A DNA stretch of 64,000 bases from Sporolactobacillus shoreicorticis (GTDB lineage: Bacteria > Bacillota > Bacilli > Bacillales > Sporolactobacillaceae): the NCBI RefSeq assembly GCF_024125445.1, contig NZ_JAMXWM010000001.1:124001-188000 (forward strand), read 5' to 3'. This document shows positions 1-8,857 of this stretch, piece after piece. The notes beneath the pieces were generated by a model, which was not told the DNA's origin, searched no databases, and saw only the letters and a list, made by a program, of their open reading frames with translations. Made by a program: the position numbers and the translations under genes. Within the stretch, counting starts at the first letter, position 1, and every line of letters begins with the position of its first letter.

Positions 1-2
1 TT

Positions 3-386
3 CGTACGGCTAACGCGCAAGGTGTTTCTCTCCACTATCTCTTTATTGACGTTGAAACAACAAACGGTGTGGACAAGCAGACCTTAACGAACAATGTGAA
101 GGCATTTATTGATCAAATGAGAAAGAACGGATTCAATCAATTGGGAATCTATTCGAATCTTTCGTTCTATAACAATAAAATTGATTTACCAAATGTTGTT
201 GCGGCGCAGCCTTCTCAGCCGAAGTTTTTAATTTGGCTTGCACGGTATCGCGGACAAGAAACTCAGCAAGGACCCGGCGCGAACTTCGATGTTGATATCT
301 GGCAATACACGAGCAGCGGATCATCGAGCGGCATCGTCGGTGCTGTTGACAAGGATATCTGGTATTACACGATTAATGGACTGTAA
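3..386 (+). CDS. GH25 lysozyme (1,4-beta-N-acetylmuramidase), 3' part only
   Basis: The window opens inside this gene; the frame is open from base 3 and ends at TAA 384-386. The visible part is the second half of a GH25 muramidase that cleaves peptidoglycan glycan strands. The conserved beta-strand FIDVET carries the family's acidic catalytic pair, followed by GIYSN, the LWLARY-like segment (here IWLARY) and the C-terminal DIWQYTSSG block that closes the barrel and is typical of the family's last strand. The N-terminus and any signal peptide lie outside the window. A strong terminator follows at once, so the gene ends its own transcript. Confidence 0.85.
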   Translation, partial: RTANAQGVSLHYLFIDVETTNGVDKQTLTNNVKAFIDQMRKNGFNQLGIYSNLSFYNNKIDLPNVVAAQPSQPKFLIWLARYRGQETQQGPGANFDVDIWQYTSSGSSSGIVGAVDKDIWYYTINGL

Positions 387-407
387 GTGAAAATCGTGAA
401 TCATCTG

Positions 408-455
408 AATCTCCTCTGAACTATGGGTATCTGTAGTTCAGAGGGGATTTTTTTG
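408..455 (+). terminator. Intrinsic terminator after the GH25 gene
   Basis: A long hairpin (arm CTCCTCTGAACTA pairing with TAGTTCAGAGGGGA) is followed by a run of seven T. It separates the muramidase gene from the iron operon. Confidence 0.85.
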
Positions 456-572
456 TCTAGCTGAGAATAACTGAACTTTTCTTAAGAATAGCGGAAGTCC
501 GTACGGGTACGATTAAGCAGTTACTAAAAATTCTGCAGTGCTAAATTTTTTCGCGTGTGATAAAAGTCACCC

Positions 573-601
573 TTGATAATTTTCACAACATGAATTATCA
601 T
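573..601 (+). promoter_or_regulatory. Promoter of the iron ABC operon
   Basis: TTGATA at 573-578 and TATCAT at 596-601 are 17 bp apart, a sigma-A type promoter. The Fur box begins 13 bp after the -10 element, so a bound repressor would cover the start point. Confidence 0.6.
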
Positions 602-614
602 ATATAACGATAAA

Positions 615-633
615 GATAATGAGAATCATTATC
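615..633 (+). promoter_or_regulatory. Fur box
   Basis: GATAATGAGAATCATTATC is an almost perfect inverted repeat and differs from the classical 19-bp Fur consensus at one central base. Its place over the predicted transcription start predicts iron-dependent repression of the downstream ABC transporter. Confidence 0.85.
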
Positions 634-660
634 ATTTATATAGTGAAATGAGGTGGCATT

Positions 661-1728
661 TTGCAACGCCTGGAATCACGAGGAATAACGGGCTGCTTCT
701 ATTATCCTATTATTCTTCTGTTACTTTTTTTGATCGCTGTTTCAGCGGTTTATTCGGTATCCATCGGACAAGTACATATTCCGTTCGGGCAATCGATGAA
801 TATTCTGCTGCATGCACTGACGAACGGCAAGCTGGGTTCATTGCATGGGATCCAGGAATCCAATAGCAATATTATTTTTCAGATTCGGATGCCACGGGTG
901 ATTTTTGCTTTGCTGATCGGCATGGGCCTTTCTTTGTGTGGAGCGGTGATGCAGGCAACCGTGCAAAATCCGCTGGCAGATCCGTATATTATCGGCATTT
1001 CTTCAGGTGCGTCGCTGGGTGCAACGATTGCCATTCTTATTGGATTTGGATCGTTCTTCGCCAATTTTGGTGTTGCATTTGGTGCATTTGCAGGGGCTGC
1101 GGTTACTTCTGCTGCGGTGCTCCTGCTGTCAAGTATCGGTGGCAGGGCAACCTCAGTGAAACTCATCTTGTCCGGTGTCGTGATCGGTGCGTTCTGCAGT
1201 TCTTTTTCTGATTTAGTCATTTATTTTGCAAATAATGCTGAGGGTGTGCAGCAGGTTGCTTTCTGGTCAATGGGGAGTCTTGCGCCGTCAAGCTGGGAAA
1301 AAATCCCGATTTTGGCTGCAGTTGTCCTGCTCGGATGCGTTTTTTTTCTTTTCCAGCATCGCGTGCTTAATACAATGCTGCTCGGCGATGAATCCGCAGT
1401 GACACTGGGCATTAATTTAAGCATCTTTCGCAAAATTTATATGGTACTTGCTGCGCTGATCACAGGAACGATGGTGGCTTATGCCGGTACGATCGGCTTT
1501 GTCGGATTGATTGTGCCGCACATTTGTCGCGGACTGTTTGGCGCAGACCACAAGCGTCTGATTCCGGCAACACTGCTTATCGGCAGTCTTTTCATGATCT
1601 GGGCGGATATTCTGTCACGAATCCTGATTCACAATGTAGATCTGCCGATCGGTATTATCACATCCGTAATCGGTTCACCGCTGTTTATCTATATGATTGT
1701 GAAAAAAGGCTATAAATTCGGAGGGTGA
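661..1728 (+). CDS. FecCD-family iron-complex ABC permease
   Basis: Inner-membrane permease of 355 aa, the usual length for the FecCD/BtuC family, with about nine to ten hydrophobic segments. The family block RMPRVIFALLIGMG ... QNPLADPYIIG ... SSGASLGA is near residues 75-120, and the cytoplasmic coupling region is near the GFVGLIVPH motif late in the protein. TTG is taken as start because AGGTGG lies just upstream and no ATG fits the reading frame. It is first in a three-gene operon with ATPase and binding protein, behind a Fur box, so ferric siderophore or haem is the likely cargo; cobalamin is less likely. Confidence 0.88.
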   Translation: MQRLESRGITGCFYYPIILLLLFLIAVSAVYSVSIGQVHIPFGQSMNILLHALTNGKLGSLHGIQESNSNIIFQIRMPRVIFALLIGMGLSLCGAVMQATVQNPLADPYIIGISSGASLGATIAILIGFGSFFANFGVAFGAFAGAAVTSAAVLLLSSIGGRATSVKLILSGVVIGAFCSSFSDLVIYFANNAEGVQQVAFWSMGSLAPSSWEKIPILAAVVLLGCVFFLFQHRVLNTMLLGDESAVTLGINLSIFRKIYMVLAALITGTMVAYAGTIGFVGLIVPHICRGLFGADHKRLIPATLLIGSLFMIWADILSRILIHNVDLPIGIITSVIGSPLFIYMIVKKGYKFGG

Positions 1729-1731
1729 GCA

Positions 1732-2493
1732 ATGGAACTGACGGCAAAAAACCTGCAGGTACGTCGAGGAAAAAAGGAAATTATTAAAAATGCTTCTGTA
1801 TTTGTGAGGAACAGGCAGTTTGTCGGTCTGATCGGTCCAAACGGTTGCGGCAAATCGACGCTGCTGAAAAGCATTTATAAAAGTCTGACGCCTCATGGGG
1901 GAACCGTGTTTCTGAACGATCTGGATGTCTTGAAGAGCACCGAGAAAAAAGTATCGCAGCATTTGGGTGTTGTTGGGCAGTTCAATGAAATGAGTTTCGA
2001 TTTAACCGTCGAACAGATGGTGCTGCTTGGCCGGACGCCGCACAAGAAATTATTGGAACCGGACCAGTCCGATGATTACCAGATTGTTGAGGAAGCACTG
2101 CGCCGGACACGCCTGACTCATTATCGGACACGCAGCTATCTGTCGCTGTCCGGGGGGGAGAAGCAGCGTGTTATTCTTGCACGCACAATTGCCCAGCAGC
2201 CGGAGCTGATGATTCTCGATGAGCCGACCAATCATCTTGATATCCGTTATCAGTTCGAGATCCTCTCATGTGTGAAGCAGCTCGGAATCAGCGTATTGGC
2301 AGCGCTCCACGACTTGGAACTGGCGGTCATGTACTGTGATTATATTTATGCCGTTAAAGATGGAGAAATCTTTGCGCACGGGAAACCGGAAGAAGTTTTG
2401 ACACCGGAAACCGTCGAGGCTTTGTATCAAATAAAATGCCGGACTTACATCAATCCGGTGACACATCGTTTAGGCTTTGCCTACGGAATTTGA
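1732..2493 (+). CDS. Iron-complex ABC transporter ATPase (FecE/FhuC type)
   Basis: Cytoplasmic ATPase of 253 aa that powers the FecCD permease. Walker A is GPNGCGKST (residues 35-43), the ABC signature is LSGGEKQR near residue 140, and Walker B is LMILDEPTNHLD, the form typical of the siderophore/haem/B12 ATPases. The ATG lies 3 bp after the permease stop codon and uses the GGAGGG inside the end of that gene, so translation is coupled. Confidence 0.9.
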   Translation: MELTAKNLQVRRGKKEIIKNASVFVRNRQFVGLIGPNGCGKSTLLKSIYKSLTPHGGTVFLNDLDVLKSTEKKVSQHLGVVGQFNEMSFDLTVEQMVLLGRTPHKKLLEPDQSDDYQIVEEALRRTRLTHYRTRSYLSLSGGEKQRVILARTIAQQPELMILDEPTNHLDIRYQFEILSCVKQLGISVLAALHDLELAVMYCDYIYAVKDGEIFAHGKPEEVLTPETVEALYQIKCRTYINPVTHRLGFAYGI

Positions 2494-2510
2494 GGAGGAG
2501 ACATACAAAA

Positions 2511-3524
2511 ATGAAAAAGAAAAGTTTAATTGCCGGCTGTCTGGCAGCGCTGCTGCTGCTTGCTGGTTGTGGAAGCAATGCAGCAGGCGGAACAGAGAAA
2601 GCGGTAAAGAGCAGTAAATCGCATTATCCGCTGACCATTCATAATTATACAAAGACAGAAGGAGGTAAGGCCTGGAAGAAAAAAAATGAAGTTTACAAGA
2701 AAGAACCGAAGCGGGTGATGGCAACAACCAAAACAGTGGCTGAACTGCTTCTTCATCTCGGATTGAAGGACAAGATTGTCGGCGTTGGTGGCAATTTCGG
2801 TATTGCAGATCCAACTGTTGCGAAACAATATGCTTCGTTGAAGAAGCTCAGCAGTGACTATGTCGGAAAAGAGGCGGCAATTGGAACAAATCCAGATATC
2901 ATTGTCAGCCGCGGCGATCTGTTTGACAATGCGGACTGGGGCGTCGGTACTGTTGATTCGTTGAACAGTATGGGGGTTGGTACCTATGTTCTCGAATCCT
3001 CCATTCCCGGAGGCTCGTATGATTCGATTTACAAAGACATTGATCACCTCGGCAAGATCTTCAATGTTCAAGACAAAGCTAAGGCGTTCGCCGACCAATT
3101 AAAGAAAAAACAGAAAAGGATTACCTCCAAATTATCGAAGATCAAGAAAACACAGACCTTTGCTTTAATGTTTATGTCCGATCCAAAGGTCGTTTCGATC
3201 TATCCGGCAGGCAAAGAAACGTTCTTCAACAACGCTTTTAAGATGGTCAAGCTGGACAATGTATTTATAAATGAAACCGGCAATGTCAGCGTCGAAACAC
3301 TGGTCAAAAAGAATCCAGATGTGCTGATTGTGCTTGATTGGGAAAACGATGGTGCTAAAATGAAAAAAGCACTGTACGCTAATCCGAAGCTTGCCAGCAT
3401 GAGGGCGATTAAGGACAAGAAACTTTATACGATGGACTACAATTACCTGTTTGGCTACAATTACGATACGATTGATGGACTCGAAAAGCTGGCCAAGGAA
3501 ATGCATCCGGATCTCTATAAATAA
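2511..3524 (+). CDS. Iron-complex ABC substrate-binding lipoprotein
   Basis: Membrane-anchored binding protein of 337 aa. A short positively charged N-terminus and hydrophobic stretch end in the lipobox LLAGC, with Cys20 as the lipidation site. The body has the class III fold features: KRVMATTKTVAELLLHLGL at the start of the N lobe, a long helix rich in Lys (about residues 180-215) and a C lobe with NPDVLIVLDW. The start is the ATG after TGAGGAGGAG, not the upstream in-frame codons inside the ATPase gene. It is the last gene of the Fur-controlled operon; the ligand is not determinable from the sequence. Confidence 0.85.
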   Translation: MKKKSLIAGCLAALLLLAGCGSNAAGGTEKAVKSSKSHYPLTIHNYTKTEGGKAWKKKNEVYKKEPKRVMATTKTVAELLLHLGLKDKIVGVGGNFGIADPTVAKQYASLKKLSSDYVGKEAAIGTNPDIIVSRGDLFDNADWGVGTVDSLNSMGVGTYVLESSIPGGSYDSIYKDIDHLGKIFNVQDKAKAFADQLKKKQKRITSKLSKIKKTQTFALMFMSDPKVVSIYPAGKETFFNNAFKMVKLDNVFINETGNVSVETLVKKNPDVLIVLDWENDGAKMKKALYANPKLASMRAIKDKKLYTMDYNYLFGYNYDTIDGLEKLAKEMHPDLYK

Positions 3525-3587
3525 AAGATCTATCTGTGTGATTCATGGGTATGCGTAGGTAAATGAAAATCTTGCTTTAAAGAGAAA

Positions 3588-3622
3588 TCGTCGTTTGCTG
3601 ATCATGCAAACGGCGTTTTTTT
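3588..3622 (+). terminator. Intrinsic terminator after the iron operon
   Basis: CGTCGTTTGC and GCAAACGGCG form a stem around a 7-base loop, followed by seven T. The dispersed repeat begins exactly in this T tract. Confidence 0.85.
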
Positions 3623-3897
3623 ACAGGTAAAGAACATTGATCGTTTTGCCTTGCTAGTACGACGATCAACGTCATAAGATTCGATCGGGCAGGCAGGTTA
3701 AGCGCCCAATCTGAGAAATAAACGGAAAAATTCAGCTTATCGAATCGAAAAATATGAAAAAGGAGGGATTTTTTTGAATAAGCAGAAAAATTACCTTTAT
3801 TTACCCGTGAAAGAAGCGCTATGATGCATATAACCGGAAAATCTCCGCTTATTTTTATACGGGGCAACGCGAAAGTCAGCGCATCCTGCGGAAGTAA
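3616..3897 (+). repeat. Dispersed intergenic repeat, copy A
   Basis: About 280 bp that match 44046-44345 at most positions, for example CCTTGCTxGTACGACGATCA, CCCAATCTGAGAAATAA and TTGAATAAGCAGAAAAATTA. Both copies start in the T tract of a terminator (TTTTTTACAG then ATAAAG or GTAAAG). Near the end, copy A holds one unit GCGAAAGTCAGCGCATCCTG that is tandemly amplified beside copy B. Each copy has a GGAGG followed by TTGAATAAGCAG, a possible start of a short peptide (16 codons here). No real gene is evident. Confidence 0.75.
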
Positions 3898-3898
3898 G

Positions 3899-3926
3899 AA
3901 CCGGGCGTTTTTTACCCGGCTTTTCT
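3899..3926 (+). terminator. Possible terminator-like hairpin
   Basis: CCGGG and CCCGG pair around a T-rich loop and are followed by CTTTTC. The stem is only about five to six pairs, so the call is weak. Confidence 0.35.
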
Positions 3927-4024
3927 ATCATTCAATTATTATTTATTCCGTCATTCATAAATTGACGGTAAAGACCACACATACTTCAAAGAGAGAGAAA
4001 AGATTAGTAGCGTTTAAATCTTAG

Positions 4025-4053
4025 TTGACACATATGAATTATGCATATAAAAT
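4025..4053 (+). promoter_or_regulatory. Promoter of the methionine-related operon
   Basis: A consensus TTGACA (4025-4030), a 17-bp spacer and TAAAAT (4048-4053) lie 70 bp before the methionine sulfoxide reductase gene. No S-box or other leader structure is seen between it and the first gene. Confidence 0.7.
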
Positions 4054-4122
4054 AGCGTTAATCCATCAGGTGGGTTAGTTTTGTTTCTTCATTATTATGG
4101 ATAGTGAACAGGTGGACGTCAT

Positions 4123-4599
4123 ATGAGCAAAGAAAAAGTATATGTTGATTTGTTCAAACAGCTATGCGCCCTGCTTGAACAGGAATTTGATCTGGTTGCA
4201 AACATGAGCAATATGGTCTCTCTTATTTTTGAAAAGGTTCCCGGGCTAAACGGAACGACCTTTTATCGATGGAAGAACAATGAATTAATTCTTGGACCGT
4301 TTCAGGGCAGAGTTGCTTGTATGCATATCCCGCTTCAGAAGGGCGTGTGTGGCAAGGTAGCTTTTACAAGAAAAACAGAAATTGTCCCGGATGTTCATCA
4401 ATTTCCCGGTCATATTGCGTGTGATCAGCGTTCCAAGTCAGAGATTGTCGTTCCTGTTCTTGAACCGGGCAGTAATCGATTCTTTGGCGTTCTGGATTTA
4501 GACAGCCCTTTAGTTAATCATTTTGATGCTGTAGATGCCAGGTATCTGGAACAGTTGGCACCATTGGTTTTTGGCATTAAGAAAGAGGATAGGTACTAG
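4123..4599 (+). CDS. msrC: Free methionine-(R)-sulfoxide reductase (fRMsr, GAF fold)
   Basis: Reduces free L-methionine-(R)-sulfoxide in the cytosol, with thioredoxin-type recycling of its cysteines. The 158-aa single GAF domain keeps the three family cysteines at positions 66, 76 and 100, with spacing of 10 and 24 residues as in the E. coli enzyme (84, 94, 118). Surrounding motifs LGPFQGRVAC, GVCG, DVHQFPGHIACD, SEIVVPV and GVLDLDSP are the family signature. It heads a run that ends with MetNIQ, which fits salvage of imported oxidised methionine. Confidence 0.9.
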   Translation: MSKEKVYVDLFKQLCALLEQEFDLVANMSNMVSLIFEKVPGLNGTTFYRWKNNELILGPFQGRVACMHIPLQKGVCGKVAFTRKTEIVPDVHQFPGHIACDQRSKSEIVVPVLEPGSNRFFGVLDLDSPLVNHFDAVDARYLEQLAPLVFGIKKEDRY

Positions 4600-4626
4600 T
4601 CATGGATATTCGAAGGAGATGCAGCT

Positions 4627-5799
4627 TTGGTTTATTTTGAGCCTTCAGAGCGTGTTCGAAAACTGCCTGTTAACTTTTTTGGTCAATTGGATCATAAATT
4701 GGCTGCAGTAGAAAAGACAGGGGTACCGTACATTAACTTATCCAAGGGGAATCCCGACCTTCCGACACCTGAACACATTGTGGCTTCTTTAAAAGCAGGA
4801 GCGGATCAGCCGGAAAATCATGCCTATCCCCCGTTTATCGGAAAAGAAAAGGTACGATTGGCCATTACTGATTTTTATAAAAAAGAATATGGAGTGACAT
4901 TGGATCCGACTAATGAAATCGCTGTTTTCCACGGCTCTCATATCGGTATTACTGGAATCCCGCAAGTCCTGCTTAATCCCGGCGATTATATGCTGATTAC
5001 AGATCCTTGCTATCCTATTTATTACTCCTCGGCTACATTGGCGCAGGCAAGAACCTACGCCATGCCGCTTGAGGAGTCGAATCGCTTTCTTCCTGATTAT
5101 CGAAGCATTCCGGACGATGTTCTGCCAAACGCACGGCTCCTTATGCTCAACTATCCGAACAATCCGACCGGTGCACTGGCAACGAAAGATTTCTTTCAAA
5201 AAACGATTGATTTTGCCCAAACACACCACATTCCGGTTGTTAATGACTTTGCCTATGCTTCACTTGGATTTGATCATAGTAAGCCGTTGAGCCTGCTCCA
5301 AATTGAACAAGCAAAGAGCGTTGCAGTTGAAGTGTATACGCTATCGAAAACATATAATATGGCAGGCTGGCGATTCGGTTTTGCTGTGGGAAATGCTTCT
5401 ATTATAAGGGCATTGAATCACTTTCAAATGCATGCCTGCAGCACGGTGTTCGGTGCAGTTCAAGATGCCGCGGCATGTGCACTGCAATCATCGCAGGAGT
5501 GTGTAACGAGACTGGTTCACATCTATCAACAGAGGCGTGATGTGCTCATCAGTGGCTTAAGACGAATAGGCTGGAAGGCTGACTCTCCACCGGGCACATT
5601 TTTTGCCTGGCTTAAGGTTCCGGCTGGATATGACAGTCAGTCTTTCACGGATTTGTTGTTTCGTGAAGCACATATTGTGACGGCTCCGGGAATTGGTTTC
5701 GGGGAAAAAGGTAACGACTTTATAAGAATCAGTCTCGTGCACAGTGAAGACGTGTTGGCGGAGGCGGTCAGACGAATTGACGCGTTGCACTTATTTTAA
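4627..5799 (+). CDS. PLP-dependent class I aminotransferase
   Basis: Fold-type I aminotransferase of 390 aa. The N-terminal block has INLSKGNPDLPTP, the substrate/cofactor region has NYPNNPTGA, and the Schiff-base lysine is K241 in LSKTYNMAGWRFG. C-terminal FIRISL supplies the arginine that binds the substrate carboxylate. TTG start chosen because AGGAGAT precedes it by seven bases. The family spans LL-diaminopimelate, aspartate and methionine aminotransferases; the neighbours (methionine sulfoxide reductase, 2-hydroxyacid-type dehydrogenase, MetNIQ) point to methionine or a methionine analogue as amino donor, which is an inference. Confidence 0.85.
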   Translation: MVYFEPSERVRKLPVNFFGQLDHKLAAVEKTGVPYINLSKGNPDLPTPEHIVASLKAGADQPENHAYPPFIGKEKVRLAITDFYKKEYGVTLDPTNEIAVFHGSHIGITGIPQVLLNPGDYMLITDPCYPIYYSSATLAQARTYAMPLEESNRFLPDYRSIPDDVLPNARLLMLNYPNNPTGALATKDFFQKTIDFAQTHHIPVVNDFAYASLGFDHSKPLSLLQIEQAKSVAVEVYTLSKTYNMAGWRFGFAVGNASIIRALNHFQMHACSTVFGAVQDAAACALQSSQECVTRLVHIYQQRRDVLISGLRRIGWKADSPPGTFFAWLKVPAGYDSQSFTDLLFREAHIVTAPGIGFGEKGNDFIRISLVHSEDVLAEAVRRIDALHLF

Positions 5800-5823
5800 T
5801 AGGTTGGGAGATTAAGGCGTAAG

Positions 5824-6597
5824 ATGATAAAGATAGATTTAACAGGTCAAAATGTATTCATTACCGGAGGTGGTTCTGGGATCGGCAAGGGGATTGCCGA
5901 CCTCTTTCTCGAAGCCGGTGCCGCGGTGGCTATTGCCGATGTCACTTTCGAACAAAAGACAGAACGGAAATCTGATCGTTTGATACATCTCAAACTGGAT
6001 GTGACGAATAAGGAAGATGTCAATCATGTGGTGAAGACGGCTGCCGATCTTTTTGGGGGACCTATAACTATTGTCGTGAACAGTGCGGGAATTTCAACGA
6101 TGGATTATGCTATGGACATCAAGGAAGAAGACTGGGACCGAGTCATGGATGTCAATGCCAAAGGAACTTTTCTTGTATCACAAGCGGTTGCTCGTCAGAT
6201 GAATGAACATGGAATCGAAGGGCGGATCATTAATATTGCGTCACAGGCCGGGAAAAATGGTTACCGCTGCATGGGAAATTATTGTTCATCCAAGCATGCG
6301 GTACTCGGATTCACGAAGGTCATGGCCGTTGAACTGGCTCATCAACAAATTCTGGTCAATGCCATCTGTCCGGGCATTGTCGAAACGAGCATGAAGCATC
6401 GGGAGCGGATTGACGGCGCTAAGCTCAGAAATATGACTCCGGAACAGATCTATCAGGAAGATTGTTCGCAAGTACCGCTGGGAAGAACGGCGCTTCCATC
6501 TGATGTAGCCAATGTTGCTCTGTTTTTGGCTAGCCCGCTTTCTGCCTATATGACTGGTCAGGCAATCAATGTGACGGGCGGAATGACCATGAATTAA
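5824..6597 (+). CDS. Short-chain dehydrogenase/reductase (SDR)
   Basis: Classical NAD(P)-dependent SDR of 257 aa. The cofactor motif TGGGSGIG is at residues 14-21, NSAG near 86, and the catalytic set is N111, S140, Y153 and K157 (YCSSK). Asp39 after the second beta strand (IADV) suggests preference for NAD. The C-terminal INVTGGM is standard. It lies 24 bp after the aminotransferase in the same operon, so a keto acid or alcohol from that reaction is a likely substrate; the exact one cannot be read from the sequence. Confidence 0.85.
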   Translation: MIKIDLTGQNVFITGGGSGIGKGIADLFLEAGAAVAIADVTFEQKTERKSDRLIHLKLDVTNKEDVNHVVKTAADLFGGPITIVVNSAGISTMDYAMDIKEEDWDRVMDVNAKGTFLVSQAVARQMNEHGIEGRIINIASQAGKNGYRCMGNYCSSKHAVLGFTKVMAVELAHQQILVNAICPGIVETSMKHRERIDGAKLRNMTPEQIYQEDCSQVPLGRTALPSDVANVALFLASPLSAYMTGQAINVTGGMTMN

Positions 6598-6638
6598 AGG
6601 CTGTCTTCACCATTTTGTTTTTAAAGGAGTTCAATGCA

Positions 6639-7754
6639 ATGTCTTTTCACGTGGTTTCCAGAGTCGGACCTCAGCAGTATATTTCTGAAGTAGGCGCCTA
6701 TGATTATCTGCCGGAATTTCTCAAAGTATTGTCTGCCACGCGGATTCTTATTCTTCATGGCGTAAAATCCTGGCAAAAGGCGGCACCGTATTTCCCAGAT
6801 CTAACTCAGGCAGGCTTTGATGTGTTCGACATGAGGTTTGGCAGTGAATGTTCGCACAAAGAGATTGATCGAGTCATTGAAGAGATTCACAGATTGAGGA
6901 TTGATCTGGTCATTGGAATCGGCGGGGGAAAGGTCATCGACACGGCGAAAGCGGCAGCGGTGAAATCGGGCGGAATTCAACTTGTGATCCTGCCGACGAT
7001 GGCAAGCAACTGTGCCGCATGGTCGGCACTCAGCGTTCTTTATAAGGATGACGGAATTTCGATTGGGCATGAACTCTATCCGAGACAGTCCAGCCTTGTT
7101 CTTATCGAGCCGAGAGTGATTTTGGATTCTCCTTTGGATTATTTTATCGCCGGAATTGCCGATACATTGGCGAAATGGTATGAGTCCGACAGCTTGCTGA
7201 CGCGTGTCGGTACCAATCACCTCTCGCTCATGTATGCACGCGAGTCTGCCAAAATCTGCCGAGATATTCCTTTGAATCACGGCGCGCAGGCGGTCGAGGA
7301 TATGAAGCAGGGCGTTTTATCGGACGCCTGGCAGCTTGTCATGGAAACGAACATTATCGCGGGTGGTTTGGTCGGCGGTTTTGGAGATGCCTATGGGCGC
7401 GCGACTGCGGCGCATTCCATACATGATGCGCTCACTTATTTTCCAGAAACGGTGCATCTGCTGCATGGAGTAAAAGTGGCCTATGGCATTATGGTCCAGT
7501 TGGCGCTTGAAAAAAAGTGGGATGAAATCCGTCGCCTGCTGCCGTTTTACCGTCGTCTGAATCTGCCGGCAGGTTTACAGGATTTGCATCTTAATACACG
7601 CTCCGAAGAAGAGATACGCCAGTTAGCTGCTTATTCGGTCGGTCTGGATAAAACCATTCATTTGCTCCCTTTTAAAGTGACGGAGGATTCTGTTCTTGAA
7701 TCCATTAGACAGCTTGATAAGTATACGGCTGACTCTGCAGAAAGGAATAACTAG
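6639..7754 (+). CDS. Metal-dependent (glycerol/hydroxycarboxylate type) dehydrogenase
   Basis: Member of the glycerol-dehydrogenase branch of iron-type alcohol dehydrogenases, 371 aa. The NAD-binding motif GIGGGKVIDTAKA is near residue 95, PTMASNCAAWS near 125, and the divalent metal site is formed by Asp in AGIADTLAKW, His in HSIHDALT and His in HLLHGVKVAYG. The start is ATG 6639, nine bases after AAGGAG; the frame is open further upstream to a TTG without a ribosome site. The E. coli relative YbdH (hydroxycarboxylate dehydrogenase) sits beside a methionine aminotransferase, YbdL, a parallel to the arrangement here. Confidence 0.8.
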   Translation: MSFHVVSRVGPQQYISEVGAYDYLPEFLKVLSATRILILHGVKSWQKAAPYFPDLTQAGFDVFDMRFGSECSHKEIDRVIEEIHRLRIDLVIGIGGGKVIDTAKAAAVKSGGIQLVILPTMASNCAAWSALSVLYKDDGISIGHELYPRQSSLVLIEPRVILDSPLDYFIAGIADTLAKWYESDSLLTRVGTNHLSLMYARESAKICRDIPLNHGAQAVEDMKQGVLSDAWQLVMETNIIAGGLVGGFGDAYGRATAAHSIHDALTYFPETVHLLHGVKVAYGIMVQLALEKKWDEIRRLLPFYRRLNLPAGLQDLHLNTRSEEEIRQLAAYSVGLDKTIHLLPFKVTEDSVLESIRQLDKYTADSAERNN

Positions 7755-7807
7755 GTCTTAAAACCAAGTAATCCTACTAGAAAATACATGAAAGGAGGCG
7801 CAAATCG

Positions 7808-8857
7808 GTGTCAGCCTCGGAAATTATACGTACCGAACATGTGGTTAAAACCTTTATCGTTGATAAAAAAGTACAACCGGTACTAAAAGATGTCAGCCTC
7901 TCCATAGAAAAGGGCGAGATTTTTGGCATCATCGGCTACAGTGGTGCTGGAAAATCAACGCTCGTCCGTTGCTTTAACGGAATCGAGAAGCCAACTGAAG
8001 GCGATATCTTCTTTGAAGGACAAAATATTGTCGGTTTAAAATCATACGAACTAAGAGCGATCCGTAGGAAAATCGGTATGATTTTTCAGCAATTCAATCT
8101 CATGCCGTCTCGAACTGTTTTTGGCAATATAGCGCTTCCTCTAAAACATAGTGGACTGTCAAAGCAGCAGATCGATAAACGAATAACCGAATTACTGGAA
8201 CTTGTTGATTTACCGGACAAACGAAATGCTTATCCCTCGCAACTGTCCGGCGGGCAGAAACAGCGGGTAGCTATTGCACGGGCTCTAGTTAACCAACCGA
8301 AAATTCTTTTGTGCGATGAAGCGACAAGCGCGTTGGATCCGAAAACAACGAAGTCGATTCTCCATCTCTTGAAGAAATTGAATAAGGAATTAGGTTTAAC
8401 AATCGTAGTGATAACGCACGAAATGTCGGTGGTCAAGGAAATATGCCAGAAAGTCTCAGTCCTTGATAAAGGGAAGATCATTGAGCGCGGCGATGTTTAT
8501 TCTGTCTTCTCCAATCCACAACAAGAGTTGACACAGTCATTCATTGAAACAACATCTGCGCTAGGCAGTGTGAAAACATTGATTGAAACGCAATCTCCTG
8601 TTGTGCAGCTGCAGCCGGGACAGCTGCTGCTTAAAATAAGCTATACGACAAGCAGCGTCTCGGAGCCGCTCATCTCCTATATTTCGAGAACGTTTCATGT
8701 TGACGCCAATATCGTGTTTGGCGATATTCAAATTTTGAGCGGCAATCCGCTCGGCGGACTCGTTGTTATTTTGAGTGGTCAGGAGTCGGCTATTGATCGC
8801 GCACTTGAATACGTGAAGCAAAGATATGTCGCTGTCGAGGTGTTGAATCATGGATAA
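7808..8857 (+). CDS. metN: Methionine ABC transporter ATPase MetN
   Basis: ATPase of 349 aa with Walker A GYSGAGKST near residue 40, signature LSGGQKQRV near 145 and Walker B ILLCDEATSALDP. After the ATPase core comes a C-terminal NIL domain (about 270-346, ending AVEVL), the regulatory methionine-sensing domain of MetN proteins. Starts with GTG after AAAGGAGG. It overlaps metI by 8 bp. Together with metI and metQ it imports methionine, including D-methionine or derivatives in other bacteria. Confidence 0.93.
   Translation: MSASEIIRTEHVVKTFIVDKKVQPVLKDVSLSIEKGEIFGIIGYSGAGKSTLVRCFNGIEKPTEGDIFFEGQNIVGLKSYELRAIRRKIGMIFQQFNLMPSRTVFGNIALPLKHSGLSKQQIDKRITELLELVDLPDKRNAYPSQLSGGQKQRVAIARALVNQPKILLCDEATSALDPKTTKSILHLLKKLNKELGLTIVVITHEMSVVKEICQKVSVLDKGKIIERGDVYSVFSNPQQELTQSFIETTSALGSVKTLIETQSPVVQLQPGQLLLKISYTTSSVSEPLISYISRTFHVDANIVFGDIQILSGNPLGGLVVILSGQESAIDRALEYVKQRYVAVEVLNHG

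Noticed and set aside
3821-4024. 67-codon open frame
   Set aside because: It lies in repeat copy A, has no ribosome site and no conserved features.
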